Source: an uncultured Clostridia bacterium (GTDB taxonomy: Bacteria > Bacillota > Clostridia > Peptostreptococcales > Anaerovoracaceae). From it: 10,548 nucleotides of DNA. How positions within the stretch are numbered: position 1 is the first letter of the stretch; each line of letters begins with the position of its first letter. The position numbers were made by a program, and so were the translations under genes. Below the pieces are notes generated by a model, which saw only the letters and a program-made list of their open reading frames with translations, ran no database searches and was not told the origin of the DNA. The stretch covers positions 1 through 10,548 of the forward strand of contig CAKQWL010000159.1 in the NCBI GenBank assembly GCA_934278965.1, written 5' to 3'. Below are positions 1 to 6,395 of the stretch, one piece after another.

Positions 1-45
1 CCCTGTCAAAATACTATTCTGTTTCAGATTTTGAAAATCCGATAA

Positions 46-1128
46 TTAGATCGCGCTTACGCCCTTGATCTCGCTGTTGATGGACCAGATGCCCGCTCTG
101 TCGAGAGACTGACCCTCTTCGCAGAGAACAGTGCCGTCCTTATAGTAGATCGGACCTGTGAATACATCAAACTCGTCTGCTTCCATCTTCGCCTTAACAT
201 CAGCAATCTGATTTCTTACTTCCTCCGGAACCGCCTCGTTCACTTCATCGATCGCGATAAGACCATCCTTCATTGTTCCGTAGTAGCTTTCCGGCTTGAA
301 TGTTCCGTCCATTACATTCTGGAGTGCATAATTGAAGTATACTTCCGGATTCCAGTAAGCCGCTGTGAGGTATTTGTCACCGGCATCGTTCTTCGGATAA
401 TTCCAGCCGATCGCCCATGCGCCTCTCTCTGCAGCAGCAAGCTGAGCCGCTGTGGAGTCTGCGTGATAGCAGATAACATCCGCGCCTGCATCAAGGAGCT
501 GCTCCGCGCCGGTCTTTTCGAGCTCAGCGTCGCCCCATGTATTGATGTATACAACCTTTACTTCAACATCCGGATTTACTGCCTGTGCTCCGAGTGTGAA
601 CGCGTTGATTCCGATCTGCACTTCTGTGTACGGGTGAGCCGCAACATAACCGAGAATATTGGACTCTGTCACGCTTGCAGCAGCCATACCGGTAAGGTAT
701 CTTGCCTGCTCCATCGAACCGAACCAGTTGTCGAAGTTCGTATCATTCTTCATTGCTCCGGAGAAGTGAAGGAATGTGATATCCGGATACTCTGCGCTGA
801 GTTCGTTCATTGCATCCCCGAAACCGAAGGAGCATGCGATGATAACATTGCATCCCTCATCGATCATGTTCAGAGCAGTACTCTTTACTTCCTGTGTGTC
901 TTCCGGCACATTCTCACGATAGATGAAGTCCATCTTTCCGTCGAAATGCTCTTTGGAAGCAACTGCACCTTCATACATTGCCTGCGTAAAACCGCCGTCG
1001 TTGATTGGTCCGATATAGATAAATCCAACCTTAAGCGCTGCATCACTGCTGTCGTCATCTCCGCCGCCGCAAGCTACAAAGCTGAGCGCCATTACGAGTA
1101 CGAGCAGGACTGCCAAAAACTTTTTCAT
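46..1128 (-). CDS. BMP-family ABC transporter substrate-binding lipoprotein
   Basis: This is a 360-residue extracytoplasmic solute-binding lipoprotein of the Bmp/PnrA family, whose members capture nucleosides or purine bases for an ABC importer. The signal peptide begins MKKFLAVLL and ends in a lipobox with the lipidated Cys at residue 20 (FVAC), followed by a Gly/Asp linker. The mature domain opens with the family-typical VGFIYIGPINDGGF near residue 34 and runs full length. The start at 1128 is chosen because an AAAGGAG lies 8 nt upstream; an in-frame ATG at 1152 has no such site. A strong promoter lies about 60 nt upstream of the start. Only 45 nt follow the stop in this window, so any ATPase and permease genes would lie beyond the left edge. 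The nearby xanthine phosphoribosyltransferase gene fits a purine substrate, but the ligand is inferred and not visible in the sequence. Confidence 0.92.
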   Translation of the reverse strand: MKKFLAVLLVLVMALSFVACGGGDDDSSDAALKVGFIYIGPINDGGFTQAMYEGAVASKEHFDGKMDFIYRENVPEDTQEVKSTALNMIDEGCNVIIACSFGFGDAMNELSAEYPDITFLHFSGAMKNDTNFDNWFGSMEQARYLTGMAAASVTESNILGYVAAHPYTEVQIGINAFTLGAQAVNPDVEVKVVYINTWGDAELEKTGAEQLLDAGADVICYHADSTAAQLAAAERGAWAIGWNYPKNDAGDKYLTAAYWNPEVYFNYALQNVMDGTFKPESYYGTMKDGLIAIDEVNEAVPEEVRNQIADVKAKMEADEFDVFTGPIYYKDGTVLCEEGQSLDRAGIWSINSEIKGVSAI

Positions 1129-1195
1129 GTTTCTTTCTCCTTTTACTTTCATTACTCTCTTTCAGATCATGCCATTAGAACTAAAATGTACTTGT

Positions 1196-1224
1196 ATTAT
1201 ATTATTTTACCGTTTCAATGTAAA
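1196..1224 (-). promoter_or_regulatory. sigma-A promoter of the BMP lipoprotein gene
   Basis: Read on the minus strand, TTTACA (1219-1224) is followed after exactly 17 nt by TATAAT (1196-1201). Transcription would start near 1189, giving a leader of about 60 nt before the start codon at 1128. This gives the BMP gene its own promoter, separate from the upstream xpt unit, which ends at the terminator at 1270-1293. Confidence 0.8.
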
Positions 1225-1269
1225 TAGCCTGTCCTTCTTTTTTGCGTGATAAATTTTTAAAAACAGAAA

Positions 1270-1293
1270 GAAGTTCGGATATGCCCGAACTTC
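1270..1293 (-). terminator. rho-independent terminator after xpt
   Basis: A perfect 9-bp stem (GAAGTTCGG at 1270-1278, CCGAACTTC at 1285-1293) closes a 6-nt loop. Read on the minus strand, the stem is followed by TTTCTGTTTTT, an interrupted U-tract. It lies about 150 nt past the xpt stop codon and just upstream of the BMP promoter, so it separates the two units. The plus strand shows an A-rich tail, so it acts mainly in the minus direction. Confidence 0.75.
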
Positions 1294-1334
1294 AAAAATA
1301 AATTTTTCGTGTTTTATTCATGTTGATTCCGATC

Positions 1335-1436
1335 TTCGCCGCCGGCCTTGCCGGCCCTGCTCCGCAGCCGGCAGCGGCAGTTGATTTCCGTATTTTCAGT
1401 CAACGGCCGCCAACCCGCCGGCCCTGTCCCACGGTC
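1335..1436. repeat. GC-rich inverted/direct repeat cluster downstream of xpt
   Basis: The self-complementary hexamer GCCGGC occurs at 1341-1346, 1350-1355 and 1367-1372, and GCCGGC-like sequence appears again near 1418-1424. Between the second and third copies, CTGC and GCAG can form a small hairpin. The segment lies between the xpt stop and its terminator, so it would be in the 3' untranslated RNA of xpt. No coding potential was recognised. It may be a small intergenic repeat or simply a stable 3' structure. Confidence 0.4.
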
Positions 1437-1439
1437 TTT

Positions 1440-2021
1440 TCAGCAATCCTCGCGAAAGGTAATCTGCCCGTCAACAATCTTCTCGATAACGGCAAGAGAA
1501 TGAACCTCCACCCCGAGAGCTTCCAGCTTTTTTCGGCCTCCCTGGAAATATTTTTCTACCGCGGCGCCAAAGCCAACGACCTCTGCACCGGCTTCCTTCG
1601 CAATTTCACAGAGCGCCGCGCCGGCCTCACCATGAGCCAGAAAATCATCCAAAATCAGCAGGCGATCCTCCGGACCCAAATACTTCTTCGATGCGCGCAG
1701 CAGGGAAACCGTTCCTTTTGTAAAAGAACGCGCCTCTGCCGCGTAAAACTCTTCCGTCATGGTATTCGGTGCTGCTTTTTTTGCGAAAACAACCGGCAGA
1801 TAACCGAGACTGCGCGAAGCCGCCACAGCAATCGCAATTCCGCTCGCCTCTACTGTCAGAATCTTATTCGGCCTTTTTTCTCGGAAAATTTCAGCGAACG
1901 CCGCACCCATTTCATCCATAAATGCCACATCCAGCTGATGATTCAAGAAGCCGTCCACCTTGACGATTTCCGTACCGATCGCGCTTCCCTCGTTCCGAAT
2001 TTTTTCTTCTAATGCTCTCAC
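1440..2021 (-). CDS. xpt: xanthine phosphoribosyltransferase
   Basis: This 193-residue cytoplasmic enzyme transfers the phosphoribosyl group of PRPP to xanthine (and often guanine), giving XMP for purine salvage. Length and sequence match the Bacillus Xpt family throughout. The N-terminal segment contains KVDGFLNHQ near residue 21, the middle has KILTVEASGIA near 53, and the PRPP-binding loop ILDDFLAHG lies at residues 123-131. The start is a GTG at 2021 with AAGGAG a few bases upstream. The thioesterase gene lies 110 nt upstream on the same strand and no separate promoter is evident, so the two may be co-transcribed. Many Firmicute xpt genes follow a purine riboswitch; none was recognised in the short upstream gap. 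A 12-nt copy of the start region (TGCTCTCACGAC on the plus strand) also occurs at 2062-2073. Confidence 0.95.
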   Translation of the reverse strand: MRALEEKIRNEGSAIGTEIVKVDGFLNHQLDVAFMDEMGAAFAEIFREKRPNKILTVEASGIAIAVAASRSLGYLPVVFAKKAAPNTMTEEFYAAEARSFTKGTVSLLRASKKYLGPEDRLLILDDFLAHGEAGAALCEIAKEAGAEVVGFGAAVEKYFQGGRKKLEALGVEVHSLAVIEKIVDGQITFREDC

Positions 2022-2131
2022 GACTCTTCTCCTTCGTTTCTCATTGTGCTTGTTTTGAACTTGCTCTCACGACGGGCTTATGCAGTTTCCATTCCACTCC
2101 ACAGCCTCTCAATCGATGAAGCCCATCTGCA

Positions 2132-2629
2132 TTAATAGCGCCCGGTCGGGTGCGGTTCATCCAGCACCGTATAATTGGACATGCAAGTCGCAATCCGCTT
2201 CCCGCTCTCTTTGGAGTACGCCTCCGCGGCAAGCCGGATAAAACGCCGCCCGCCCTTCACTACATGCGTCTTGATCACCAGCGTTTCCGACCCCGGCATC
2301 CGCGCAATAAAGTTCGTATAAAGATCGACCGTCGCTACTGTTCGGCTTTCCGCAATCGCGAGCGACGCCATCGCTGTTGTTGTATCAAAAAATGTACAGC
2401 AAACCCCTCCGTGCAGTTCGTTTCTCGGATTTTCCATCCACTTTTCAATCTTAAATTCCACAATATATTCCTGTTTCTCATTATCGGCGCTGACAAACTG
2501 AAGGCTGTGATTGACCATACCCGACATCTGCACCAGTTCCTCTTCTGCCTTTTTGGATGTCAGCATAAACTCAACCCGTTCCGCCCAGTTCATCTCTTTC
2601 CAGTCCTTTGTCTTCTGTTCCATCTTCAT
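2132..2629 (-). CDS. PaaI-type hotdog-fold thioesterase
   Basis: This is a 165-residue hotdog-fold protein of the PaaI/4HBT family, which hydrolyses acyl- or aryl-CoA thioesters in the cytoplasm. The signature segment is NPRNELHGGV (residues 67-76), which holds the HGG motif of the central helix, with Asp82 in the position of a typical catalytic acid. The strands that follow (SRTVATVDLYTNFIARM near 94) fit the fold. About 40 charged N-terminal residues precede the domain. ATG codons at 2629 and 2623 are both possible; GAGAGGG lies immediately upstream. A promoter sits about 240 nt upstream, leaving a long purine-rich leader with short direct repeats. The substrate cannot be told from the sequence. 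Its possible co-transcription with xpt has no evident metabolic logic. Confidence 0.88.
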   Translation of the reverse strand: MKMEQKTKDWKEMNWAERVEFMLTSKKAEEELVQMSGMVNHSLQFVSADNEKQEYIVEFKIEKWMENPRNELHGGVCCTFFDTTTAMASLAIAESRTVATVDLYTNFIARMPGSETLVIKTHVVKGGRRFIRLAAEAYSKESGKRIATCMSNYTVLDEPHPTGRY

Positions 2630-2646
2630 CGTCCCTCTCTATCTTA

Positions 2647-2701
2647 CTTATCTCGTCCTTATCTCGTCTCTTCTTTTCCTGTTGCCCTGTCTCTTCTTTT
2701 C
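2647..2701. repeat. short direct repeats in the thioesterase leader
   Basis: CTTATCTCGTC occurs twice in tandem (2647-2657 and 2658-2668), and GTCTCTTCTTTTC occurs twice (2666-2678 and 2689-2701). On the transcribed minus strand this makes a purine-rich leader immediately upstream of the thioesterase start. It probably arose by slippage; an effect on translation is possible but not shown. Confidence 0.6.
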
Positions 2702-2872
2702 TTTGCTCCCCTGTTGAATTGTTTTTCAAGGTTCTTGCCCGCAGCGCATTTTACGCGCCGTACCGTCTATTCGTCGTGTTCATCTATTCTATGCACCCGC
2801 ATCCTCTGCGCTTTTCGTTCTCGGCTTTCTGCCCGTTTTCGCGTCGGTCCTTCCAAAGGCCCACCCGACCAT

Positions 2873-2900
2873 TTTATAACCCGGAACGCGCACCTGTCAA
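2873..2900 (-). promoter_or_regulatory. sigma-A promoter for thioesterase-xpt
   Basis: On the minus strand a consensus TTGACA (2895-2900) is followed after 16 nt by TATAAA (2873-2878). Transcription would begin near 2865, giving a leader of about 235 nt before the thioesterase start at 2629. No other minus-strand gene lies between, so it most likely drives the thioesterase and perhaps xpt. Confidence 0.6.
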
Positions 2901-2984
2901 TCCCTTCTTGCCCAGCCCTATCCGCCGCAATGTCTCCAATACTGCTGCCTCAGGTCCCCCCCCGCACCTTCACATCTGATTTCT

Positions 2985-3012
2985 GCGCAGACGCTTTCAC
3001 GATAGTCTGCGC
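2985..3012. repeat. 8-bp inverted repeat with 12-nt loop
   Basis: GCGCAGAC (2985-2992) and GTCTGCGC (3005-3012) are perfect complements around a 12-nt loop. There is no U-tract on either side, so it is not a canonical terminator. It lies upstream of the minus-strand promoter and could be a protein-binding site or chance structure. Confidence 0.4.
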
Positions 3013-3240
3013 GGCTCACTCCGGAAGAGATGAAGAGATTTCCCTGCGCACCGCACAATCCTGTTATCGCTCCCTCGCGCCTCCCTCGCGCCTGCGTCCG
3101 CCATGCGGATCTGCCGCACCCAACCAAGGAAGAACGCTCCTTTTCATTTCGCTTCATTTTCTGCTGAAAAATTCCCCTTCTCAAATATCTCGAATAGCCG
3201 TGCCATCAAAAATGCAAATCCGAAGGCCGCCGCCGGAAAA

Positions 3241-3335
3241 TTATCTTTTTTGTTCATTTTTTTCAAAAAAGATAACTCTGCTCCGCGGCCAAGGAAAATT
3301 TATATCCTTTTTCTCGCTTTTCCAAAAAAAGGATA
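3241..3335. repeat. paired AT-rich hairpins, copy A
   Basis: There are two successive inverted repeats. The first pairs TTATCTTTTTTG (3241-3252) with CAAAAAAGATAA (3264-3275), a perfect 12-bp stem. The second pairs TATCCTTTTT (3303-3312) with AAAAAGGATA (3326-3335), a perfect 10-bp stem. The same two-hairpin arrangement, with similar spacing but opposite orientation, occurs at 8343-8441. This suggests a dispersed intergenic repeat of the genome rather than a terminator for a neighbouring gene; no gene ends nearby. Confidence 0.6.
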
Positions 3336-3422
3336 CTTTGGGTGTCGTTTATCGCGGAACTCTCGTTTCCGCGTTTTCATTCTGCGCACCGCGGATTCGG
3401 CTCGGCGCAGCTGCAGCCTGTC

Positions 3423-3452
3423 TTGCCTGCATTCCGCCCGGTGTGTTATACT
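3423..3452 (+). promoter_or_regulatory. probable promoter of the NimA-like flavoprotein gene
   Basis: TTGCCT (3423-3428) and TATACT (3447-3452) are separated by 18 nt. The start of transcription would be near 3459, leaving about 170 nt of leader before the start codon. That leader contains a tandem 11-mer CATTCGGGCAA at 3512-3522 and 3524-3534. Confidence 0.45.
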
Positions 3453-3629
3453 GAGTACACATTCATTGCCGCAAGTTCCCGAAAAAAGTATATCTTTCGC
3501 TTCCCGTCTGACATTCGGGCAACCATTCGGGCAATGCCGCAAGACGCTTCTACGGGCGGAGCAGGTTTTAGGGCAAACATTAAATGGACAGGTTTTGAAT
3601 TACAAATTACGGAATGGAGGAATTTATCC

Positions 3630-4106
3630 ATGTTTCGAAAAATGAGAAGAGCGAAGCAGCAGCTGACACAGGAGGAATGCATCCAAATCTTAAAAGCAGA
3701 ACCGCGCGGCATCTTGTCTGTGCTCGGTGACGACGGATATCCGTACGGAATGCCTCTTGATCACTGGTACTGTGAAGAGGATGGCTGTCTTTATTTTCAC
3801 GGAGCGAAAGAGGGACACAAAATCGATGCAATCCGTCGATGCAGCAAGGTTTCCTACTGTGTTTTTGACCAAGGATACCGCAACGATGGCGAGTGGGCAC
3901 TCAACATCAAAAGCGTCATCGTATTCGGAGAAATCCATCCCTTAACGGATTCCGACAAAGCAATGGCCATCTGCCGGAACCTTTGCCTGAAATTTACCGA
4001 TGACCCGGAGTATATCGAGCATGAGATTCAATACTCCGGCCCGAATGTTCTGGTCCTCTGTCTCCGGCCCGAACATATCAGTGGCAAACTCGTCAACGAA
4101 TCCTAA
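3630..4106 (+). CDS. pyridoxamine 5'-phosphate oxidase-fold (NimA-like) flavoprotein
   Basis: This 158-residue protein belongs to the split-barrel FMN-binding family that includes pyridoxamine-phosphate-oxidase-like and NimA nitroimidazole-reductase-like proteins. The start at 3630 has GGAGG 9 nt upstream (3616-3620). A basic N-terminus and QEECIQILK helix lead into the first strand pair RGILSVLGDDGYPYGMPL (residues 26-43). The typical YFHGAKEGHKIDAIRR follows at 55-70, which in this family contacts the flavin phosphate, and the later strand SVIVFGEI is near 95. These proteins usually act as cytoplasmic flavin oxidoreductases in anaerobes; the substrate is unknown here, and drug resistance should not be assumed. 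The gene stands alone on its strand and converges with the metallo-beta-lactamase gene. Confidence 0.88.
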   Translation: MFRKMRRAKQQLTQEECIQILKAEPRGILSVLGDDGYPYGMPLDHWYCEEDGCLYFHGAKEGHKIDAIRRCSKVSYCVFDQGYRNDGEWALNIKSVIVFGEIHPLTDSDKAMAICRNLCLKFTDDPEYIEHEIQYSGPNVLVLCLRPEHISGKLVNES

Positions 4107-4136
4107 ATGCGTTTGTGCACATAAAGCAAAAAGTAT

Positions 4137-4181
4137 CCGAGAGGGAGCGATGTGAAATTTGATCACATCGCTCCCTCTCGG
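4137..4181 (-). terminator. perfect 18-bp-stem hairpin between convergent genes
   Basis: The arms 4137-4154 and 4164-4181 are perfect 18-bp complements (CCGAGAGGGAGCGATGTG and its partner) around a 9-nt loop. Read on the minus strand, the stem is followed by ATACTTTTTGCTTTAT, so it best serves the metallo-beta-lactamase gene, which ends at 4243. On the plus strand there is no U-tract, although the stem would still shield the 3' end of the flavoprotein mRNA, which ends 30 nt upstream. Confidence 0.75.
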
Positions 4182-4242
4182 CACAATCAGACACCGGATA
4201 TTTTCGGCCTATGGACGAGCTGCAAGCAGTTTTATAACCTTT

Positions 4243-5649
4243 CTACAGACAGTTTTTGCATGGTGTGTATCCCATTTTTTCTAAGTTCTCAGCGCTTTCT
4301 GAAGAAAATTCCATGTTTTTCTCTGCCATTCTCTTTACACTGTAGCACCCCGGAAGATGGAATTTCTTGGTACTCGTATTAAGAATGTAAGTTTGTCCGG
4401 AAGTTTCATTCTGCGGTACATTGTCCGGCGCTGTCGGGGCCGGTGTTCCTGCATTTTTCGATGCTCCGCCGCTATTCTCTGCCCCGGCATTTCCGGTATT
4501 CGGCGTCCCGCCGTCCCCGGACGTTCCCGCAGCAGTTCCCGCCCCCGCGACTCCCGCAGCGGTCGCGGTCCCCGCCGAACTTTTTTCATTTTTGCCGTCT
4601 GATTTGCCCGTGTCCGACCTCGTGCCCAGCCCGCTCTGTGTTTTTTCGCTGTTCAGGGCCGTGCCCCCGCCGCATTCCTTCCATGTGATTTCTTTTCCAT
4701 CCGTATAAGCGATCACCGTACCGGAAAGATCTGTCCGGTAAACCTGCACATCCGCCTCCTCCAGGCGCGCCAGCGTCTCCCGATGCGGATGACCGTAACT
4801 GTTTCCCGCGCCGCAGCTAATAACGGCATATTCCGGCGAAACGGCCGCGATCAATTCCGAAGACGACGCATTGCTGCTTCCGTGATGTCCGGCTTTTAGA
4901 ACATCCGCCGAAAGATCGATGCCGTTCCGCACGATATCCGCTTCCGCATCCTCCGCATCTCCGGTAAAAACAAAGCCTGTATCCCCGTAATGAAAAATCA
5001 GGCCTACCGAATAATCATTTGTATTACTCCCATAATCCGCACGGTTCGGCGCAATGATCGTAAAACTGCCCTCTCCAAGCGCGTAAGTATCCCCAACCTG
5101 CGGACGCGTGAAAGTATAATTCTTGTACCGCATCGTATTGATCACATCTTCATACGTCCTGGTATCGGATGTGATATCCGGCATAATGATGGTATCACAG
5201 TAGAAATTATAGAGGATGACATCCATTCCGCCGATGTGATCCGCGTCCGGATGCGTACCGATAACATATTCCAGCTCGTCGATCCCCTGTTCTTGCAGGT
5301 ATTTCTTTAATGCCGATCCCTTATCGTTATCGCCGCAATCGATCAGCATTGCCTCATCCTCTGCGATGATCAGCGTGCTGTCCCCCTGACCGACATCAAT
5401 AAAATGCACTTCCGCCGCAGCGTTTTCCGAAAGGCCGAATGTTTCCGCGCGGTCCGGCGCGGTCGCTTCTGGCGATTCATTCAAACCGTCTCCGCCGCAG
5501 CCCGCAAACATCGATGTAATCAGCACAGCGACCGCTAACAATACCGCGCCGCGCTTTAAACGCCCGAGCGGACAATTTTTTCGGTGTGTCTTCACGCGTC
5601 CTGAGCACAGTGTCCATCCTGTTTTTTGTTCGTCTGCTTCCCGCTTCAT
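4243..5649 (-). CDS. ComEC-type metallo-beta-lactamase-fold lipoprotein with C-terminal Cys/His domain
   Basis: This is a predicted 468-residue surface lipoprotein. After a basic N-terminus comes a hydrophobic segment (residues 34-49) and a lipobox with Cys51 (FAGC). The hydrolase domain starts with VHFIDVGQGDST (81-92), the hallmark of the ComEC/Rec2-type metallo-beta-lactamase branch. Metal ligands are in THPDADH (132-138), TGDAED (229-234) and GHHGSS (254-259), with GHPH at 286-289. A Gly/Ala/Thr-rich linker (about 328-415) joins a short C-terminal module with H431, C435, C464 and C467, resembling the Ada-like zinc-binding tail found on other Firmicute secreted hydrolases. The substrate is unknown; nuclease or phosphodiester activity is plausible from family. 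The frame stays open to a GTG at 5898, but the start at 5649 fits the signal peptide better and follows GGGCGG. Confidence 0.85.
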   Translation of the reverse strand: MKREADEQKTGWTLCSGRVKTHRKNCPLGRLKRGAVLLAVAVLITSMFAGCGGDGLNESPEATAPDRAETFGLSENAAAEVHFIDVGQGDSTLIIAEDEAMLIDCGDNDKGSALKKYLQEQGIDELEYVIGTHPDADHIGGMDVILYNFYCDTIIMPDITSDTRTYEDVINTMRYKNYTFTRPQVGDTYALGEGSFTIIAPNRADYGSNTNDYSVGLIFHYGDTGFVFTGDAEDAEADIVRNGIDLSADVLKAGHHGSSNASSSELIAAVSPEYAVISCGAGNSYGHPHRETLARLEEADVQVYRTDLSGTVIAYTDGKEITWKECGGGTALNSEKTQSGLGTRSDTGKSDGKNEKSSAGTATAAGVAGAGTAAGTSGDGGTPNTGNAGAENSGGASKNAGTPAPTAPDNVPQNETSGQTYILNTSTKKFHLPGCYSVKRMAEKNMEFSSESAENLEKMGYTPCKNCL

Positions 5650-5912
5650 ACGCTTCCGCCCTTTATCCTTTCCATTTTCTCCGCCGATGCAAAGACTCTT
5701 TCTACCCATCGGCCGCTGCCCGTTACCACTGGATGTTAAATGTTGGCGCCACCCGGCAATCATTGCACTCTGAACATTGGACGTCATCCAGTCGTTAACC
5801 ATTGAGCTTGGAATGTTGGGTATCGCCCAACCGGCAGCCATCCATCCGCGCCATGCCAAAACCAACGGATACCGCACAATGCCCTCGATCCACCGCACCT
5901 CGCATAAAATAC
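5650..5912 (-). promoter_or_regulatory. long structured leader of the metallo-beta-lactamase gene
   Basis: About 260 nt separate the predicted transcription start (near 5912) from the start codon. One large stem pairs 5728-5735 (ACTGGATG) with 5785-5792 (CATCCAGT), continuing through a small internal loop into 5739-5744 (AATGTT) paired with 5773-5778 (AACATT). A second perfect hairpin pairs GTTGGG (5815-5820) with CCCAAC (5826-5831) around 5 nt. The reading frame of the downstream gene stays open through this stretch, so an N-terminal extension cannot be fully excluded, but the residues it would add (Trp-rich, no signal-peptide character) look non-coding. No known riboswitch class was recognised. 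Confidence 0.5.
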
Positions 5913-5918
5913 TACCTC

Positions 5919-5947
5919 AGCATATCACTTCCGCCGCACACCGTCAA
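5919..5947 (-). promoter_or_regulatory. sigma-A promoter of the metallo-beta-lactamase gene
   Basis: On the minus strand TTGACG (5942-5947) and TATGCT (5919-5924) are separated by exactly 17 nt. It diverges from the tRNA-Leu promoter, whose -35 box begins 40 bp away. Transcription would start near 5912. Confidence 0.65.
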
Positions 5948-5986
5948 ATATGTACAAAATTTTGTCCTTTTCAGCAAAGTTTTTCA

Positions 5987-6015
5987 TTGACGAACCGTCA
6001 TACATCCGTTATAAT
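5987..6015 (+). promoter_or_regulatory. promoter of tRNA-Leu
   Basis: TTGACG (5987-5992) and a perfect TATAAT (6010-6015) are spaced 17 nt apart. Transcription would start around 6022, leaving a short 5' leader for RNase P to remove before the mature tRNA end at 6040. Confidence 0.85.
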
Positions 6016-6039
6016 AATACTTGCGCAAACGCGTCATAT

Positions 6040-6127
6040 GCGGATATGGCGGAATTGGCAGACGCGCACGGTTCAGGTCCGTGTGAAGATTACCTTCATG
6101 GAGGTTCGAGTCCTCTTATCCGCACCA
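6040..6127 (+). tRNA. tRNA-Leu (anticodon CAG)
   Basis: The 88-nt gene folds as a class II tRNA. The acceptor arms are GCGGATA (6040-6046) and TATCCGC (6117-6123), with discriminator A and an encoded CCA at 6125-6127. The anticodon stem CACGG/CCGTG encloses the loop TTCAGGT, giving anticodon CAG, which reads CUG leucine codons. A long variable arm (TGAAG...CTTCA) is typical of tRNA-Leu, and the T loop reads TTCGAGT. It is a single-gene transcription unit with its own promoter and terminator. Confidence 0.97.
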
Positions 6128-6132
6128 AATTG

Positions 6133-6162
6133 CCACCGCAGTAATACTGCGGTGGTTTTTTT
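6133..6162 (+). terminator. rho-independent terminator of tRNA-Leu
   Basis: CCACCGCAG (6133-6141) pairs perfectly with CTGCGGTGG (6147-6155) around TAATA, followed directly by seven T residues (6156-6162). This is a canonical intrinsic terminator starting 5 nt after the tRNA end. Confidence 0.95.
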
Positions 6163-6222
6163 GTACCTAAATTTTTCATTTTCACACTTGATACGGAACT
6201 GTGCGATAGCCAAAGGAAAGAA

Positions 6223-6351
6223 GTGAGTAACTACTATGTTTTATGGGAATATATCCGGTATAGTGAAAACTCCTGCGGCGGTCGATCTTTCAAAATAGCC
6301 TTTGAAAACATTCGGGTCATCGCAGGAATACCGCCCCGTCAGTATTTATAG
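6223..6351 (+). CDS. possible 42-residue small protein upstream of the SdpI-like gene
   Basis: A GTG at 6223 preceded by AAAGGAAAG (AGGA at 6214-6217, 5-nt spacing) opens a 42-codon frame starting MSNYYVLWEYIRYSEN and stopping at 6351, 44 nt before the SdpI-like start. No family was recognised and there is no hydrophobic segment. The same DNA contains nested inverted repeats, so it may instead be a structured leader, and the frame could be open by chance. No clear promoter was found upstream. Confidence 0.22.
   Translation: MSNYYVLWEYIRYSENSCGGRSFKIAFENIRVIAGIPPRQYL
6271..6327 (+). promoter_or_regulatory. nested inverted repeats upstream of the SdpI-like gene
   Basis: TCCTGCG (6271-6277) is complementary to CGCAGGA (6321-6327). 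Inside it, TTTCAAA (6288-6294) is complementary to TTTGAAA (6301-6307) around a 6-nt loop. Together they can form a two-part hairpin ending about 70 nt before the SdpI-like start codon. There is no T-tract, so it is not a terminator; it may be a leader structure or a regulator site. Confidence 0.4.
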
Positions 6352-6395
6352 ACCGGTCCTGTTGCACAGGAATTGCACAGAAAGGAGCTCTCCCG

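Larger units (their letters stand above)
2630..3422. other. gene-poor spacer with repeats and hairpins
   Basis: No convincing gene was found between the minus-strand thioesterase start and the promoter of the plus-strand flavoprotein. Open frames here translate into low-complexity Ser/Arg/Phe-rich strings without a ribosome binding site. The segment contains tandem 11- and 13-mers (2647-2701), a minus-strand promoter (2873-2900), an inverted repeat GCGCAGAC/GTCTGCGC (2985-3012), a tandem 11-mer TCCCTCGCGCC (3071-3092), and two AT-rich hairpins (3241-3335). Confidence 0.6.

Noticed and set aside
463..1227. 254-codon plus-strand frame opposite the BMP gene
   Set aside because: It is antisense to a well-supported gene and the Cys/His/Ile-rich translation matches nothing recognised.
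2013..2073. 12-nt direct repeat TGCTCTCACGAC spanning the xpt start (2013-2024 and 2062-2073)
   Set aside because: It looks like a short duplication that yields only a 9-codon frame without its own ribosome binding site; no function is supported.
2022..2131. Purine riboswitch upstream of xpt
   Set aside because: The gap is only 110 nt and shows none of the conserved core bases of the purine aptamer, nor a terminator/antiterminator pair.
2150..3454. Long plus-strand open frame of 434 codons
   Set aside because: Its first third is antisense to the thioesterase gene, the rest runs through repeats and hairpins, the composition is Ser/Pro/Arg/Phe-rich, and no ribosome binding site or family was seen.
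3103..3645. Plus-strand open frame of 180 codons in the spacer
   Set aside because: It translates the two AT-rich hairpins into Phe/Lys strings and overlaps the true start of the NimA-like gene; not protein-like.
4137..4181. CRISPR-like or mobile-element terminal inverted repeat
   Set aside because: It is a single hairpin between convergent genes with a minus-strand U-rich tail, which is adequately explained as a terminator; there are no repeats or transposase.
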